This document shows, piece by piece, positions 7,527-14,486 of a stretch of 22,053 nucleotides of DNA. Position numbers and translations under genes: made by a program. The stretch is from a bacterium (GTDB taxonomy: Bacteria; Bdellovibrionota; FAC87; UBA2466): assembly GCA_019750655.1 (NCBI GenBank), contig JAIEOG010000384.1, forward strand, positions 1 through 22,053. The letters are read 5' to 3'. Below the pieces are notes generated by a model that made no database searches, was not told where the DNA came from, and saw only the letters and a list, made by a program, of their open reading frames with translations. The stretch's first letter is position 1, and the number at the start of each line of letters is the position of its first letter.

Positions 7527-8446
7527 GCAGCCCTCGCGGGAGTTTTAGCTAGGGTCACGGAAAATAGTCGTTGAATCGCTTCCGTGCTTTTATCCAGGGG
7601 AAAGCGTTTTGCCAGGCTCTCGCGCCAACGGATGCCCAAGGACTCGCTTAGAGAGGGATTCTGCGCCATGCGCAAGAGGAGCTCCCCCATGGGCTTCGTT
7701 TCGTTCATGGGCACCGTAAAACCTTCATGACCGTCGATAACTAGACGGTCGAGCCCGGGAAAATCTGCCACCACCGCGGGAATGCCGCGGGCCGCACACC
7801 AAAGCAGGGGCACAAAGTGCTCTGCCTTGAGATCCACCTTGAGCAACACGTCAATTCCCTGCGGCAATGCGTTTTCGCGAGTGAAAACAGACCCAATGCC
7901 CAAATCCTTGGCGACGCGATCGAGATGCTTATCCAGCTTTCCCGTTCCAAAAACCCGGAAACGGATGCTGGGATTGCGTTCGAAGACATAGTGAACAACG
8001 CTCGTGAGCAATCCAATGTTCGCGTCAGAAGCGAGACCACTAAAGCACCCCACCGTGAACGCCTTGGGGCGAGGGGCCGCTTCTTCGAGAAGGCCCGGCA
8101 AAGGCACTTCAACTAACCGAGCGTCCGGAACCTTTTCCATTTCTCGGTAGTAACGCGATGCGAAACTACTGTGCGTGACTAGTGTGACGTTGAGATCGGG
8201 ACGCGGGTTCCACGCCCGTAGCAAACCAAACCAACCGGTTTTAGGAGGAAGGGCTAAGACAGAAACAAAAACGCGCAACGGCCGACGGGGGAGCTGCTTA
8301 AGAGCCGCTCGCCAGTCGCGAGCCACAAGCCAAAGGGTATCAGCGCCCGTGGAGCGTTGGGGAAATGCCGTGAACCAACGCGAAAAATACTCGCGTTCCC
8401 ACGGGAGGAGATCACTGCCGAGCTGGCAGTCGACGCGGCTTTCCAT
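7523..8446 (-). CDS. Glycosyltransferase-like protein (GT4/GT-B fold), upstream of ftsQ
   Basis: A 307-residue protein whose C-terminal half looks like the donor-binding domain of family-4 glycosyltransferases. A new Rossmann half begins near residue 128 (FTVGCFSGLASDANIG), then IRFRVFGTGKLDKHLDRVAKDLGI (part quoted: FRVFGTGKLDKHLDRVA), and the segment 209-245 (EHFVPLLWCAARGIPAVVADFPGLDRLVIDG) holds the usual E-x-F-x-P-L-x-x-A-x-x-G-x-P-V-V pattern; here the second conserved Glu is absent because WCAARG replaces EAMACG. The N-terminal half is poorly conserved. There is no signal peptide or clear membrane helix, so it is probably cytoplasmic. It lies nine bases after the LOG-family gene and overlaps ftsQ by four bases. 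Sugar and acceptor are unknown; a surface polysaccharide or wall-linked glycan is a guess from context. Confidence 0.65.
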   Translation of the reverse strand: MESRVDCQLGSDLLPWEREYFSRWFTAFPQRSTGADTLWLVARDWRAALKQLPRRPLRVFVSVLALPPKTGWFGLLRAWNPRPDLNVTLVTHSSFASRYYREMEKVPDARLVEVPLPGLLEEAAPRPKAFTVGCFSGLASDANIGLLTSVVHYVFERNPSIRFRVFGTGKLDKHLDRVAKDLGIGSVFTRENALPQGIDVLLKVDLKAEHFVPLLWCAARGIPAVVADFPGLDRLVIDGHEGFTVPMNETKPMGELLLRMAQNPSLSESLGIRWRESLAKRFPLDKSTEAIQRLFSVTLAKTPARAA

Positions 8447-8455
8447 GCCACGTCA

Positions 8456-9514
8456 TTATACCGCGCCGTCGTTGATAAAGTCGATGAAGGCCCGGAGATT
8501 GCCGTAGTCGCGGCGATCGAATGGGAAAATCAACCGAGGCAATTCGGCGAGTTCCGGCTCGTTACCCTCTTCCGGGAGAGCCTTGCTCATTTTCATCTCA
8601 CCCTTGCCTTTGACCAAGAACCCGAATTTCTCGTTCAGCTTCTTCAAAAATGCTGGCTTGAGGGTCTTTTTCAAACGCACCACAGCAAACTCGCGTGTAA
8701 AACGCATCGAGTGGTATGTGCTGTAGAAGTGATCAATATGATCCAACGCTTCTTTCGAAGAGTGGAAGATCCGGTAAAGGTTCTTGTCGGCCTCGGAGAT
8801 AAACCCTCGAGTCAACACATCGCCGTACATGAACTTCGTAAAGCCAGTCCAGAAGCCGAAGCCTTTCGGCTCCACCAGAACCACGGGAATAAGATTCGAT
8901 TTGCCCGTTTGCAAGAGCGTGAGAACCTCGAAAGCTTCGTCGAAGGTTCCAAACCCACCCGGAAAAAAGGCGAACGCATTGGCTTCCTTCACGAGGAAGA
9001 GTTTGCGTGTGAAAAAATACTTATAGTGAATAAGCATGCTTTCACTGTCGATAAACGGGTTGTGCTCCTGCTCGAAGGGCAGGCGGATATTGAGGCCAAA
9101 GCCGCCCTTTTCCTCAGCGCCTTCATTCCCCGCGGCCATAATCCCCGGGCCGCCGCCCGTGATCACCATGTATTTGCGCTTAGCCGCTTCCTTCGCGAAG
9201 TCTTTCGCAAAGGCATAAAGCGGCGTATCCGCTGGTACCCGTGCGGATCCGAACATTGTGATCTTCGAGCGCTTGCGGTGGGCGTAAAAAGTTTTGAAGG
9301 AGAAGCGCAGCTCTTTGATCGTCGTCGCCGTGATCTTGAGATTGAGCGTCCCTGGGCTCTCTTGAGCAAGCTTGGCTGCCGCTTTGAAGATATCCACAAT
9401 CACCGGTAGGCGGTGTGGCTTCTGCCCTTTGGCCAGCTCGTGAACGATTTTCTCGAGCTCGACCTCCCAGGCCTGGACTTCCTTTTTTTTCGACTTTTCG
9501 GCCTTCTTTGCCAT
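8456..9514 (-). CDS. LOG-family (TIGR00730) Rossmann-fold protein, probable nucleotide phosphoribohydrolase
   Basis: A 352-residue cytoplasmic protein of the LOG family. Characterised members cleave the glycosidic bond of nucleoside 5'-monophosphates (cytokinin-activating enzymes in plants; PpnN in E. coli), but many were once called lysine decarboxylases by mistake. The two signatures are clear: GGGPGIM (120-126) with the following GN-x-GA, and PGGFGTFDE (185-193). A nucleotide-binding beginning ITMFGSARV lies at 85-93. The N-terminal 80 residues are a lysine-rich helical extension not present in the short (about 190-residue) members. No good ribosome site precedes the ATG at 9514. It heads the minus-strand cluster that leads into ftsQ-ftsA-ftsZ, and its start is 12 bases from the divergent VKOR-DsbA gene. 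Confidence 0.88.
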   Translation of the reverse strand: MAKKAEKSKKKEVQAWEVELEKIVHELAKGQKPHRLPVIVDIFKAAAKLAQESPGTLNLKITATTIKELRFSFKTFYAHRKRSKITMFGSARVPADTPLYAFAKDFAKEAAKRKYMVITGGGPGIMAAGNEGAEEKGGFGLNIRLPFEQEHNPFIDSESMLIHYKYFFTRKLFLVKEANAFAFFPGGFGTFDEAFEVLTLLQTGKSNLIPVVLVEPKGFGFWTGFTKFMYGDVLTRGFISEADKNLYRIFHSSKEALDHIDHFYSTYHSMRFTREFAVVRLKKTLKPAFLKKLNEKFGFLVKGKGEMKMSKALPEEGNEPELAELPRLIFPFDRRDYGNLRAFIDFINDGAV

Positions 9515-9526
9515 AAAATCACGCTC

Positions 9527-10726
9527 GTGAATAATCGGAACTTCAAGCCCTACATCTTGCAGTTATTGGCTGCCCTCCTTGGCGTCGGGACGAGCCTCTA
9601 CCTACTCGTGCAACATACCCGATTGAAATCGGGAATCCAAGGTGGGTCGTCTTTCTGCGAGCTTGGCAAATACGCCAATTGCAATGTTGTCCAATCTAGC
9701 ACCTACTCGGAAATCGCTGGAATCCCGCTCGCGTTGCTTGGGTTTTTGTATTTTCTGACGCTCTTGATCCTGGGCACCCTTCAGGGGCCCGGCTCTCCGA
9801 CTTTTGGCCGCGCGCAACTTTGGATGGCTCGCCTCAGCGCTTTGGCACTCGCCATCGACGCTTACCTATTTGGCGTCCAAGCGTTCGCCCTCAAGAGCTT
9901 TTGTCTCTTTTGCCTGTTTACGTATCTCTGCTCGTTTGCCCATATCGCTTTCAATTACTGGATGGCGCCAGTGGGCCGGCGGAACTGGCGCGGCTTTCTC
10001 CGCGACCAGGAACGCGCGAAGATCCCATCTGCCGTTTGGGCGACGGTCATCGTTTGCGTAGGCCTGTTTGGGTTTAGCCTAAAGAGCTATATCGACGGTG
10101 AAATCTCCTCAGAGCAATCGGCGAACCTCGAGCAATCCAAAAAGGGCTTTATCGAGACTTGGTCGTTGATGCCCCGCAAAGAGATCCCTCTCAACAGCAC
10201 GGATGCGAGCTGGGGCAACCCTCAAGCCAAAGTACGCGTGGTGGTGTTTAGCGATTTCGAATGCCCGCACTGCCAACGGGGCGCCTTCGCTCTTCAGACC
10301 GCGCTGGCCCCCGAGCAAGATCGCGTGCAGCTCGTCTTTAAAAACTTCCCGCTGGATATGTCCTGTAACTCGCTCCTGCAGGCGCCGATCCATGCCAATG
10401 CGTGCGCGCTGGCCTACCTAGGTTTTTGCGCCAACCGCAAAGGGAAGTTCTGGGATTTCCATGACCGCGTCTTCTTCAAGCTCTCGGCCCGTGAGCTCTC
10501 CAGCTCTCAAGAAAAAATCTACGATGGCGTGAAGTCGATTTTCACCAAACAAGAATTCGACGATTGCTTGAAGGACCCCGTCGCTCAAAGCAACGCCCGC
10601 AGCGATATCGCTCTGGGCGCCCAACTCGGCATCAACTCCACTCCATCGGTCTTTATTAATGGCCGCCAAGTGCTCTTCGCGCCGACGGTAGATTTGATCC
10701 GCACGCTCGTCCAAAAAGAACAGTAG
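9527..10726 (+). CDS. VKOR-DsbA fusion (vitamin K epoxide reductase domain plus thioredoxin-fold disulfide oxidoreductase)
   Basis: A 399-residue inner-membrane protein that can make disulfides in exported proteins: the VKOR half passes electrons to quinones and the DsbA-like half oxidises substrates. I chose GTG 9527 as start because the VKOR domain begins right after it; the reading frame upstream is antisense to the LOG gene. VKOR domain, about 8-145: loop cysteines Cys44 and Cys52 and the active CxxC FCLFC (Cys126, Cys129), with four or five membrane segments. A further helix at about 168-186 leads to the periplasmic domain with FSDFECPHCQRG (Cys246-xx-Cys249) and the cis-Pro loop STPSVFING (371-379). 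No convincing ribosome site was seen before GTG. Fusions of this type replace the DsbA/DsbB pair in several lineages. Confidence 0.92.
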   Translation: MNNRNFKPYILQLLAALLGVGTSLYLLVQHTRLKSGIQGGSSFCELGKYANCNVVQSSTYSEIAGIPLALLGFLYFLTLLILGTLQGPGSPTFGRAQLWMARLSALALAIDAYLFGVQAFALKSFCLFCLFTYLCSFAHIAFNYWMAPVGRRNWRGFLRDQERAKIPSAVWATVIVCVGLFGFSLKSYIDGEISSEQSANLEQSKKGFIETWSLMPRKEIPLNSTDASWGNPQAKVRVVVFSDFECPHCQRGAFALQTALAPEQDRVQLVFKNFPLDMSCNSLLQAPIHANACALAYLGFCANRKGKFWDFHDRVFFKLSARELSSSQEKIYDGVKSIFTKQEFDDCLKDPVAQSNARSDIALGAQLGINSTPSVFINGRQVLFAPTVDLIRTLVQKEQ

Positions 10727-10740
10727 ATTGGCACCTTCCG

Positions 10741-10761
10741 GCTGCCTAAGTTTTCGGCAGC
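10741..10761 (+). terminator. Hairpin after the VKOR-DsbA gene, possible weak terminator
   Basis: GCTGCC (10741-10746) and GGCAGC (10756-10761) form a six-pair stem with a nine-base loop, 15 bases after the stop codon at 10726. No T-run follows, so intrinsic termination is doubtful. A second small stem, GCCC/GGGC at 10770-10784, follows with a loop of A residues. Confidence 0.3.
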
Positions 10762-10877
10762 TGGCTAAGGCCCGAAAAAAGGGCTAAACCTAGGCAGTTA
10801 GGCCAAGATACCCCCTTGAAATCATAGGTGAATTCCCCCTGAAAACAGGCACTCGGCTTGCTTCTAATTCTAGGCAG
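10742..10877. repeat. Short repeats upstream of the sigma-54-type promoter
   Basis: The octamer CTAGGCAG occurs at 10790-10797 and at 10870-10877; its inverse CTGCCTA, extended to CTGCCTAAG, lies at 10742-10750. A second pair of repeats is CCCCCTTGAAA (10811-10821) and CCCCCTGAAAA (10835-10845). These sit within 110 bases of the -24/-12 element, where an enhancer-binding activator would be expected to bind. Their function is inference. Confidence 0.4.
10847..10862 (+). promoter_or_regulatory. Putative sigma-54 (RpoN) -24/-12 promoter
   Basis: AGGCAC (10847-10852), five bases, then TTGCT (10858-10862) match the consensus TGGCAC-N5-TTGCW at all but the first base, with GG and GC at the required 12-base offset (10848-10849 and 10860-10861). 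Transcription would start near 10873, leaving a leader of about 15 bases that contains the ribosome site AGGGAGGG before GTG 10889. It is the only intergenic match I found by eye on either strand of this window. Confidence 0.62.
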
Positions 10878-10888
10878 GGAGGGCTCTC

Positions 10889-12397
10889 GTGCGAGCTTTC
10901 GGGGTGGAAAAACAAGGCCTTTTAGCCTGGGGCACATTAGCCCTGGCGCTGTTTTGCGCCCCCGTCTGGGCTTCGCCCGCGGATGCCGACCAATCCGAAG
11001 ACCGTGCCCGCGCGGGTTTCATCGATCAGTTTTCGAAATTCATGCAGGACAAAAACGTCCAAGGGAAAGCCAAAGATCCTACGGGCAAAATCGTGCAGGG
11101 CGGCCGAAAAACGCGTTTCAACGCAGACGACGGCTTGGCGTTTCAGAGCGATCTGACGTACCACGATTTTTCATTCAACAGCGAACGCAAAGTCCAAGGC
11201 ACGGATCCGAATGATCCGAACAAACAAAAATCCGAACGTCTTTTTGCCTTCGTTTCTGCCCACGGTGCTGAAAGTGCCGCGGGCGGTTCCTCGCTTTTAG
11301 AGCGCACAGCATTCCAGCTCGATCAAAAACTCTCGAAGCAGGATGACAAGACCAACAAAGACGATAACGAAAAAGGCATTCGCTTCCGTTCTATCTTCAA
11401 AATCACTACACGCGATGTCTTTGATTCTCAGGCAGCCCAATCCGGGGCAACGACTCCGGCCAATGGCCAGAAGAAAAACAACGACGAAGAAGAAAAACGC
11501 AAAGTCGACCGCTTTGAATTGCGCGATGAAGCCCGTCCAGAAATCGATAAAGTCGGCGAACAGTCCGCAGAAACGGTCATTGAAGCCGCCCGCGGTCAGG
11601 GCAACGAGAAAGACACCCAAACCCTGGGTAACGGCGTACTCCTGCGCCAAGCGGCTTATGAAGCGACGAAAGCTTTATGGACCTCGACGCTTGCAAACTT
11701 GAGCCAGCGCCGTGTGAACCGTTCTATCCGCCGCGGCAGCCTTGATGAATCCGTCCAGCTTTCAGAAGGTATGGCTAATTGCGATGAGTGGTCGAACGCC
11801 GCACAACAGTACTTAGCCGCTGAAAAGGATCCCAAAGTCCGAGAAGAAATGCAGAAGGACATGCAGCGGATGATCGGCCAGTGCAAGGAAGTGGCTGCCC
11901 TGCCCTTCAATGCTATTGGCCCAACCTACCAAAAAAGCGATGACGGCAAATCGGAAAGCTTGGCCTTCGAAGGCCCACAAAAAGAAGACTCCTTCCAACG
12001 AGACGCTCGCGTTCAATTGGAGGTCATGGACCGCGCCGGCATCAGCGCCAAAGACGTTCCTGCGAACTGGCAATATACGGATAAAGACGACCAAGCACGC
12101 ATGACCATCGATTATATCGATGGTGCGCCGAAAGAAGGCAGCCAGACGGTCGAACAGCAGCTCGATAGCTACAACCAAAACCTCGCGATCGCCGAAAAGG
12201 CCTATGACGAAGTGAAGTCCCGCGTGCCCGGATTGGTAAATCCGAAACCGACGCGGTTTGCCATTCAGCCGGGCACAAAGTCCTTGCTGCAAATCAACCA
12301 ACCGCCCGCTTCTGCGTTTGAAGAAGTCGGCGGTAATAAGGCCGTCAGCAACCAGGCCCCGCAGACCTACGAGCAACTCCTTAAACAGTCCCAGTAA
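10889..12397 (+). CDS. Large exported protein of unknown family
   Basis: A 502-residue protein I do not recognise. GTG 10889 has a strong ribosome site (AGGGAGGG, 10876-10883) and gives a signal peptide (about 1-28: a basic start, LLAWGTLALALFCAPVWA, cleavage likely after VWA). The mature part is strongly polar and mostly predicted helical. Residues about 150-235 are rich in Lys, Asp, Glu and Asn (KQDDKTNKDDNEK, KKNNDEEEKRKVDRFELRD), a disordered or coiled-coil-like stretch. The middle (about 250-340) holds LLRQAAYEATKALWTSTLANL and two cysteines (NCDEW, GQCKEV) that could pair. The C-terminus is Pro/Gln-rich. No barrel strands, membrane anchor or catalytic motif are visible. It stands alone behind a sigma-54-type promoter, so it is probably induced under a specific condition. 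Periplasmic or secreted; role unknown. Confidence 0.8.
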   Translation: MRAFGVEKQGLLAWGTLALALFCAPVWASPADADQSEDRARAGFIDQFSKFMQDKNVQGKAKDPTGKIVQGGRKTRFNADDGLAFQSDLTYHDFSFNSERKVQGTDPNDPNKQKSERLFAFVSAHGAESAAGGSSLLERTAFQLDQKLSKQDDKTNKDDNEKGIRFRSIFKITTRDVFDSQAAQSGATTPANGQKKNNDEEEKRKVDRFELRDEARPEIDKVGEQSAETVIEAARGQGNEKDTQTLGNGVLLRQAAYEATKALWTSTLANLSQRRVNRSIRRGSLDESVQLSEGMANCDEWSNAAQQYLAAEKDPKVREEMQKDMQRMIGQCKEVAALPFNAIGPTYQKSDDGKSESLAFEGPQKEDSFQRDARVQLEVMDRAGISAKDVPANWQYTDKDDQARMTIDYIDGAPKEGSQTVEQQLDSYNQNLAIAEKAYDEVKSRVPGLVNPKPTRFAIQPGTKSLLQINQPPASAFEEVGGNKAVSNQAPQTYEQLLKQSQ

Positions 12398-12426
12398 TTT
12401 GAGTGACCTTCCGCCGCATGCTATAG
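12398..12426 (+). promoter_or_regulatory. Weak sigma-70-like promoter candidate before the SCP2-like gene
   Basis: TTGAGT (12399-12404) and TATAGC (12422-12427) are 17 bases apart, each matching four of six consensus bases. A start point here would fall near 12434, at or next to the ATG, so the message would be nearly leaderless. GGAG at 12430-12433 touches the ATG and is too close to act as a normal ribosome site, which fits. The match is modest. Confidence 0.28.
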
Positions 12427-12433
12427 CCTGGAG

Positions 12434-12868
12434 ATGGCAGACCCCATCCAGAGCCTAAACACATTCGTCCAGAGCGCTTTCTGCCAAGAAGCCCTTTCCC
12501 CGCTAAGCGCCACCGCACAAATAGCCGTAGAAATCGCGGGCTCCAACCCAGCTTGGCTGCGCCGGACGGGAGATAAAATCTCGGTCGAACGCGAAGGCAC
12601 CAAAGCCGACTTCACCTTCCGGCTTTCTTCCCAAACCCTGGAAGAATTACTCCAAATACCCCCCCAAGATGTAGGGGAATTCGGGTTAAGCCTTCTGAAA
12701 CGCCTCATCGAGCCATCCCCCGAGCGCAGACTCGAGGTCCAAGTGCATATTGGGTTGCTAGATCTCATGGCGAAGGGCTATTTTTCTGTGCTTTTAAAGG
12801 GAGGCAAACCCGTGGCGAAGTTCCTTGCCTCCCACAAGGCTTTTGGCCAATTGAGGAAGAAGAAATGA
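12434..12868 (+). CDS. Small SCP2-like domain protein (tentative)
   Basis: A 144-residue cytoplasmic protein without signal peptide. The order of a hydrophobic strand (IAVEIAG), a basic strand (DKISVEREG), the segment TKADFTFRLSSQTLEELL, and then LEVQVHIGLLDLMAKGYFSVLLKGGKP resembles SCP2 sterol-carrier domains, where a K-A-D-V-T-x-x-x-S-x-x-x-F core is followed by a short helix and a lipid-binding beta sheet. The resemblance is by eye and could be wrong. The C-terminus is lysine-rich (QLRKKK). Its stop overlaps the hpt start in ATGA, so the two are coupled. A ligand or partner cannot be named. Confidence 0.6.
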   Translation: MADPIQSLNTFVQSAFCQEALSPLSATAQIAVEIAGSNPAWLRRTGDKISVEREGTKADFTFRLSSQTLEELLQIPPQDVGEFGLSLLKRLIEPSPERRLEVQVHIGLLDLMAKGYFSVLLKGGKPVAKFLASHKAFGQLRKKK

Positions 12869-13404
12869 GCACACTGTCCCCTTTTCTGAGCCCCCAGCAA
12901 ATCGAGGCGCATTGCGACCGCCTGGGCAAACAGATCTCGGCGGACTATTCGAAGATCCTAGGACCCGGGGAAGCACTCACGGTGGTCGTCACCCTCAAGG
13001 GCGCTTTGTATTTCGCAGCCGACCTAACACGGAGACTCACCGTGCCCGTGAAGCTCGATTTTGTGCGGCTCTCGAGCTACGGCACCGGCACGAAAAGCTC
13101 CGGGACCGTCCGATTTCTCATGGACATGGAAACCCCACCTGCCGGCCAGCATATTTTGGTCTTGGACGAGATCGTGGATTCGGGGCGAACGCTCGCATTC
13201 TTGCTCGATCGCATCAAAGCGGCACAACCGGCCTCCGTGCGTCTTTGCTCCTTGCTGAGCAAACCCAGCCGACGCGAGGTTCCGGTAAACATTGATTACC
13301 TGGGCCAGGAAGTCGAAGATAAGTTCCTAGTAGGCTATGGGTTGGATCATGCGGAGAACCACCGCCACCATTCTGGGATCTTTGTTTTGGATTCTGGCGC
13401 TTAG
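12865..13404 (+). CDS. hpt: Hypoxanthine phosphoribosyltransferase
   Basis: A cytoplasmic purine salvage enzyme that joins hypoxanthine (and usually guanine) to PRPP to give IMP or GMP. Length 179 residues is typical. Motifs: LKGA (44-47), the flexible loop with SSYGTGTKSSG (70-80), and the PRPP-binding loop ILVLDEIVDSGRTL (97-110) with the two acidic residues Asp101-Glu102. Near the end are the base-binding segments DYLGQEVEDKFLVGYGLDHAE. The tail after this (NHRHHSGIFVLDSGA) is somewhat unusual in being His-rich. The gene overlaps the upstream small protein by four bases and its last 56-68 bases overlap the deacetylase gene in another frame. Confidence 0.95.
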   Translation: MSTLSPFLSPQQIEAHCDRLGKQISADYSKILGPGEALTVVVTLKGALYFAADLTRRLTVPVKLDFVRLSSYGTGTKSSGTVRFLMDMETPPAGQHILVLDEIVDSGRTLAFLLDRIKAAQPASVRLCSLLSKPSRREVPVNIDYLGQEVEDKFLVGYGLDHAENHRHHSGIFVLDSGA

Positions 13405-14026
13405 CGCTTGCGTAAACGTATCGCGCACGGACTCTCCGTGCATTGCCCTTACCTTAGATGACGGGCCAAACCCTCCCTACACGGAAAAGTTCCTAGCGCT
13501 TCTCGACCGCCACCGCGTGCGCGCGACTTTTTTCCTTGTGGGGCAACGCATCCCGCTTTACCCGGCAACCGTCGAGCGCGTGATCCGGGCGGGCCATGAG
13601 TTGGGGAACCATTCTTGGCACCATGAACACCTCGCGATGGCGCGTTTCTCTAAGATCGCCGCAGAAGTTCAGGATACCGATGCGGCCATTCGAAATCTTG
13701 GCTACACCGGCCCGATCCCTTTCCGTGCGCCGTTCGGAACCCCCTGGGGATTCCACACGCTGTGGCTCTGGTGGAACGCCCGGCAGAATGTCCTCTACGA
13801 CATCGAACCCATCCCACCCGATTACCACCGCCGCTCACCGACGGAAATCGCGGCTTCCGCACTCCAACGCGTGCGGCCTGGATCGATTGTGCTCTTGCAT
13901 GACGGCCCGGGAATTCGCAGTGAAAGCTTAGAAGCGGCGGCGCTACTCCTGCCCGCATTGCGAGAGAAGGGATTTTGCTTTACGACCGTGGGCGAGTTGA
14001 GTGACCCCAAAGCACCTCGGCTTTGA
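13349..14026 (+). CDS. Polysaccharide deacetylase (NodB homology domain) lipoprotein
   Basis: A 225-residue carbohydrate esterase family 4 type enzyme that removes acetyl groups from N-acetylated sugars such as peptidoglycan or a surface polysaccharide. The N-terminus MRRTTATILGSLFWILALSAC ends in a lipobox (L-S-A-C, Cys21), so it is probably a lipoprotein; another ATG at 13337 would add only four residues. Motifs: TLDDGP (35-40) with the catalytic and zinc-binding aspartates Asp37 and Asp38; the zinc motif NHSWHH (His88, His92); PFRAPFG (124-130), a variant of R-x-P-Y-G; and VLLHDGPG (181-188). All five sites are recognisable, so it should be active. The gene starts inside hpt, an unusually long overlap, and its end overlaps the convergent gene by 47 bases. 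Confidence 0.88.
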   Translation: MRRTTATILGSLFWILALSACVNVSRTDSPCIALTLDDGPNPPYTEKFLALLDRHRVRATFFLVGQRIPLYPATVERVIRAGHELGNHSWHHEHLAMARFSKIAAEVQDTDAAIRNLGYTGPIPFRAPFGTPWGFHTLWLWWNARQNVLYDIEPIPPDYHRRSPTEIAASALQRVRPGSIVLLHDGPGIRSESLEAAALLLPALREKGFCFTTVGELSDPKAPRL

Positions 14027-14486
14027 GGTGGTAAACGACGGGGCTCTTTTCTCTCCATTCGGCAGCGATATCCTCGATATTCACCCGCACCGACGAATGC
14101 GCGAGCCGCGACTCCAATGTGAGCCGGTTCTGAGGAAGCGACCGTGCTGCTTCGGGGTTAAGAGGCCTGAGCGATTCCAAGAGCGGTGCAAATTCCAGGC
14201 GGTGCTTCTCTCCGCGCCCTTCTACCGTTAGCACCATCTCAGCCGCATCCCAGCTTACTTGGTAGGCATGGCCTTCCTCGGTAAAACGGTGTGTTTTGGT
14301 GGGGTAGTCGAAGGCGTGAAAATATTCGAAACGCGAAATCCACTCCATCCCCTTCACGGAATACGCCGGCGGGTACACCGTCGTGAAAGCGCGGTAATGC
14401 GCCCAGGCGCCCTGTGTCAGAATACACGCTAGACAACCGACAGTTAGAAATCTACTTTGATGCGAAGCAACTTTGGAGAAGCTCAT
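13980..14486 (-). CDS. Exported protein of unknown function
   Basis: A 168-residue protein if started at ATG 14486 (MSFSKVASHQS), which gives a signal peptide with the hydrophobic core FLTVGCLACILTQGAWA and cleavage likely before HYRAF. An earlier ATG at 14513 would add nine residues. The mature part has alternating short strands (YQVSWDAAEMVLTVEGRGE, VRVNIEDIAAEW) and the segment RAFTTVYPPAYSVKG near its start. No cysteines follow the signal region and I see no domain I can name. No clear ribosome site precedes the ATG. It diverges from the next gene with start codons overlapping in CATG, and its 3' end overlaps the deacetylase gene by 47 bases. Function unknown; periplasmic location is inferred. 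Confidence 0.65.
   Translation of the reverse strand: MSFSKVASHQSRFLTVGCLACILTQGAWAHYRAFTTVYPPAYSVKGMEWISRFEYFHAFDYPTKTHRFTEEGHAYQVSWDAAEMVLTVEGRGEKHRLEFAPLLESLRPLNPEAARSLPQNRLTLESRLAHSSVRVNIEDIAAEWREKSPVVYHLKAEVLWGHSTRPRS

Noticed and set aside
8357..9409. Plus-strand open frame of 350 codons opposite the LOG-family gene
   Set aside because: It is antisense to a strong family match (GGGPGIM, PGGFGTFDE), lacks recognisable motifs and a ribosome site, and is a common by-product of high-GC coding bias.
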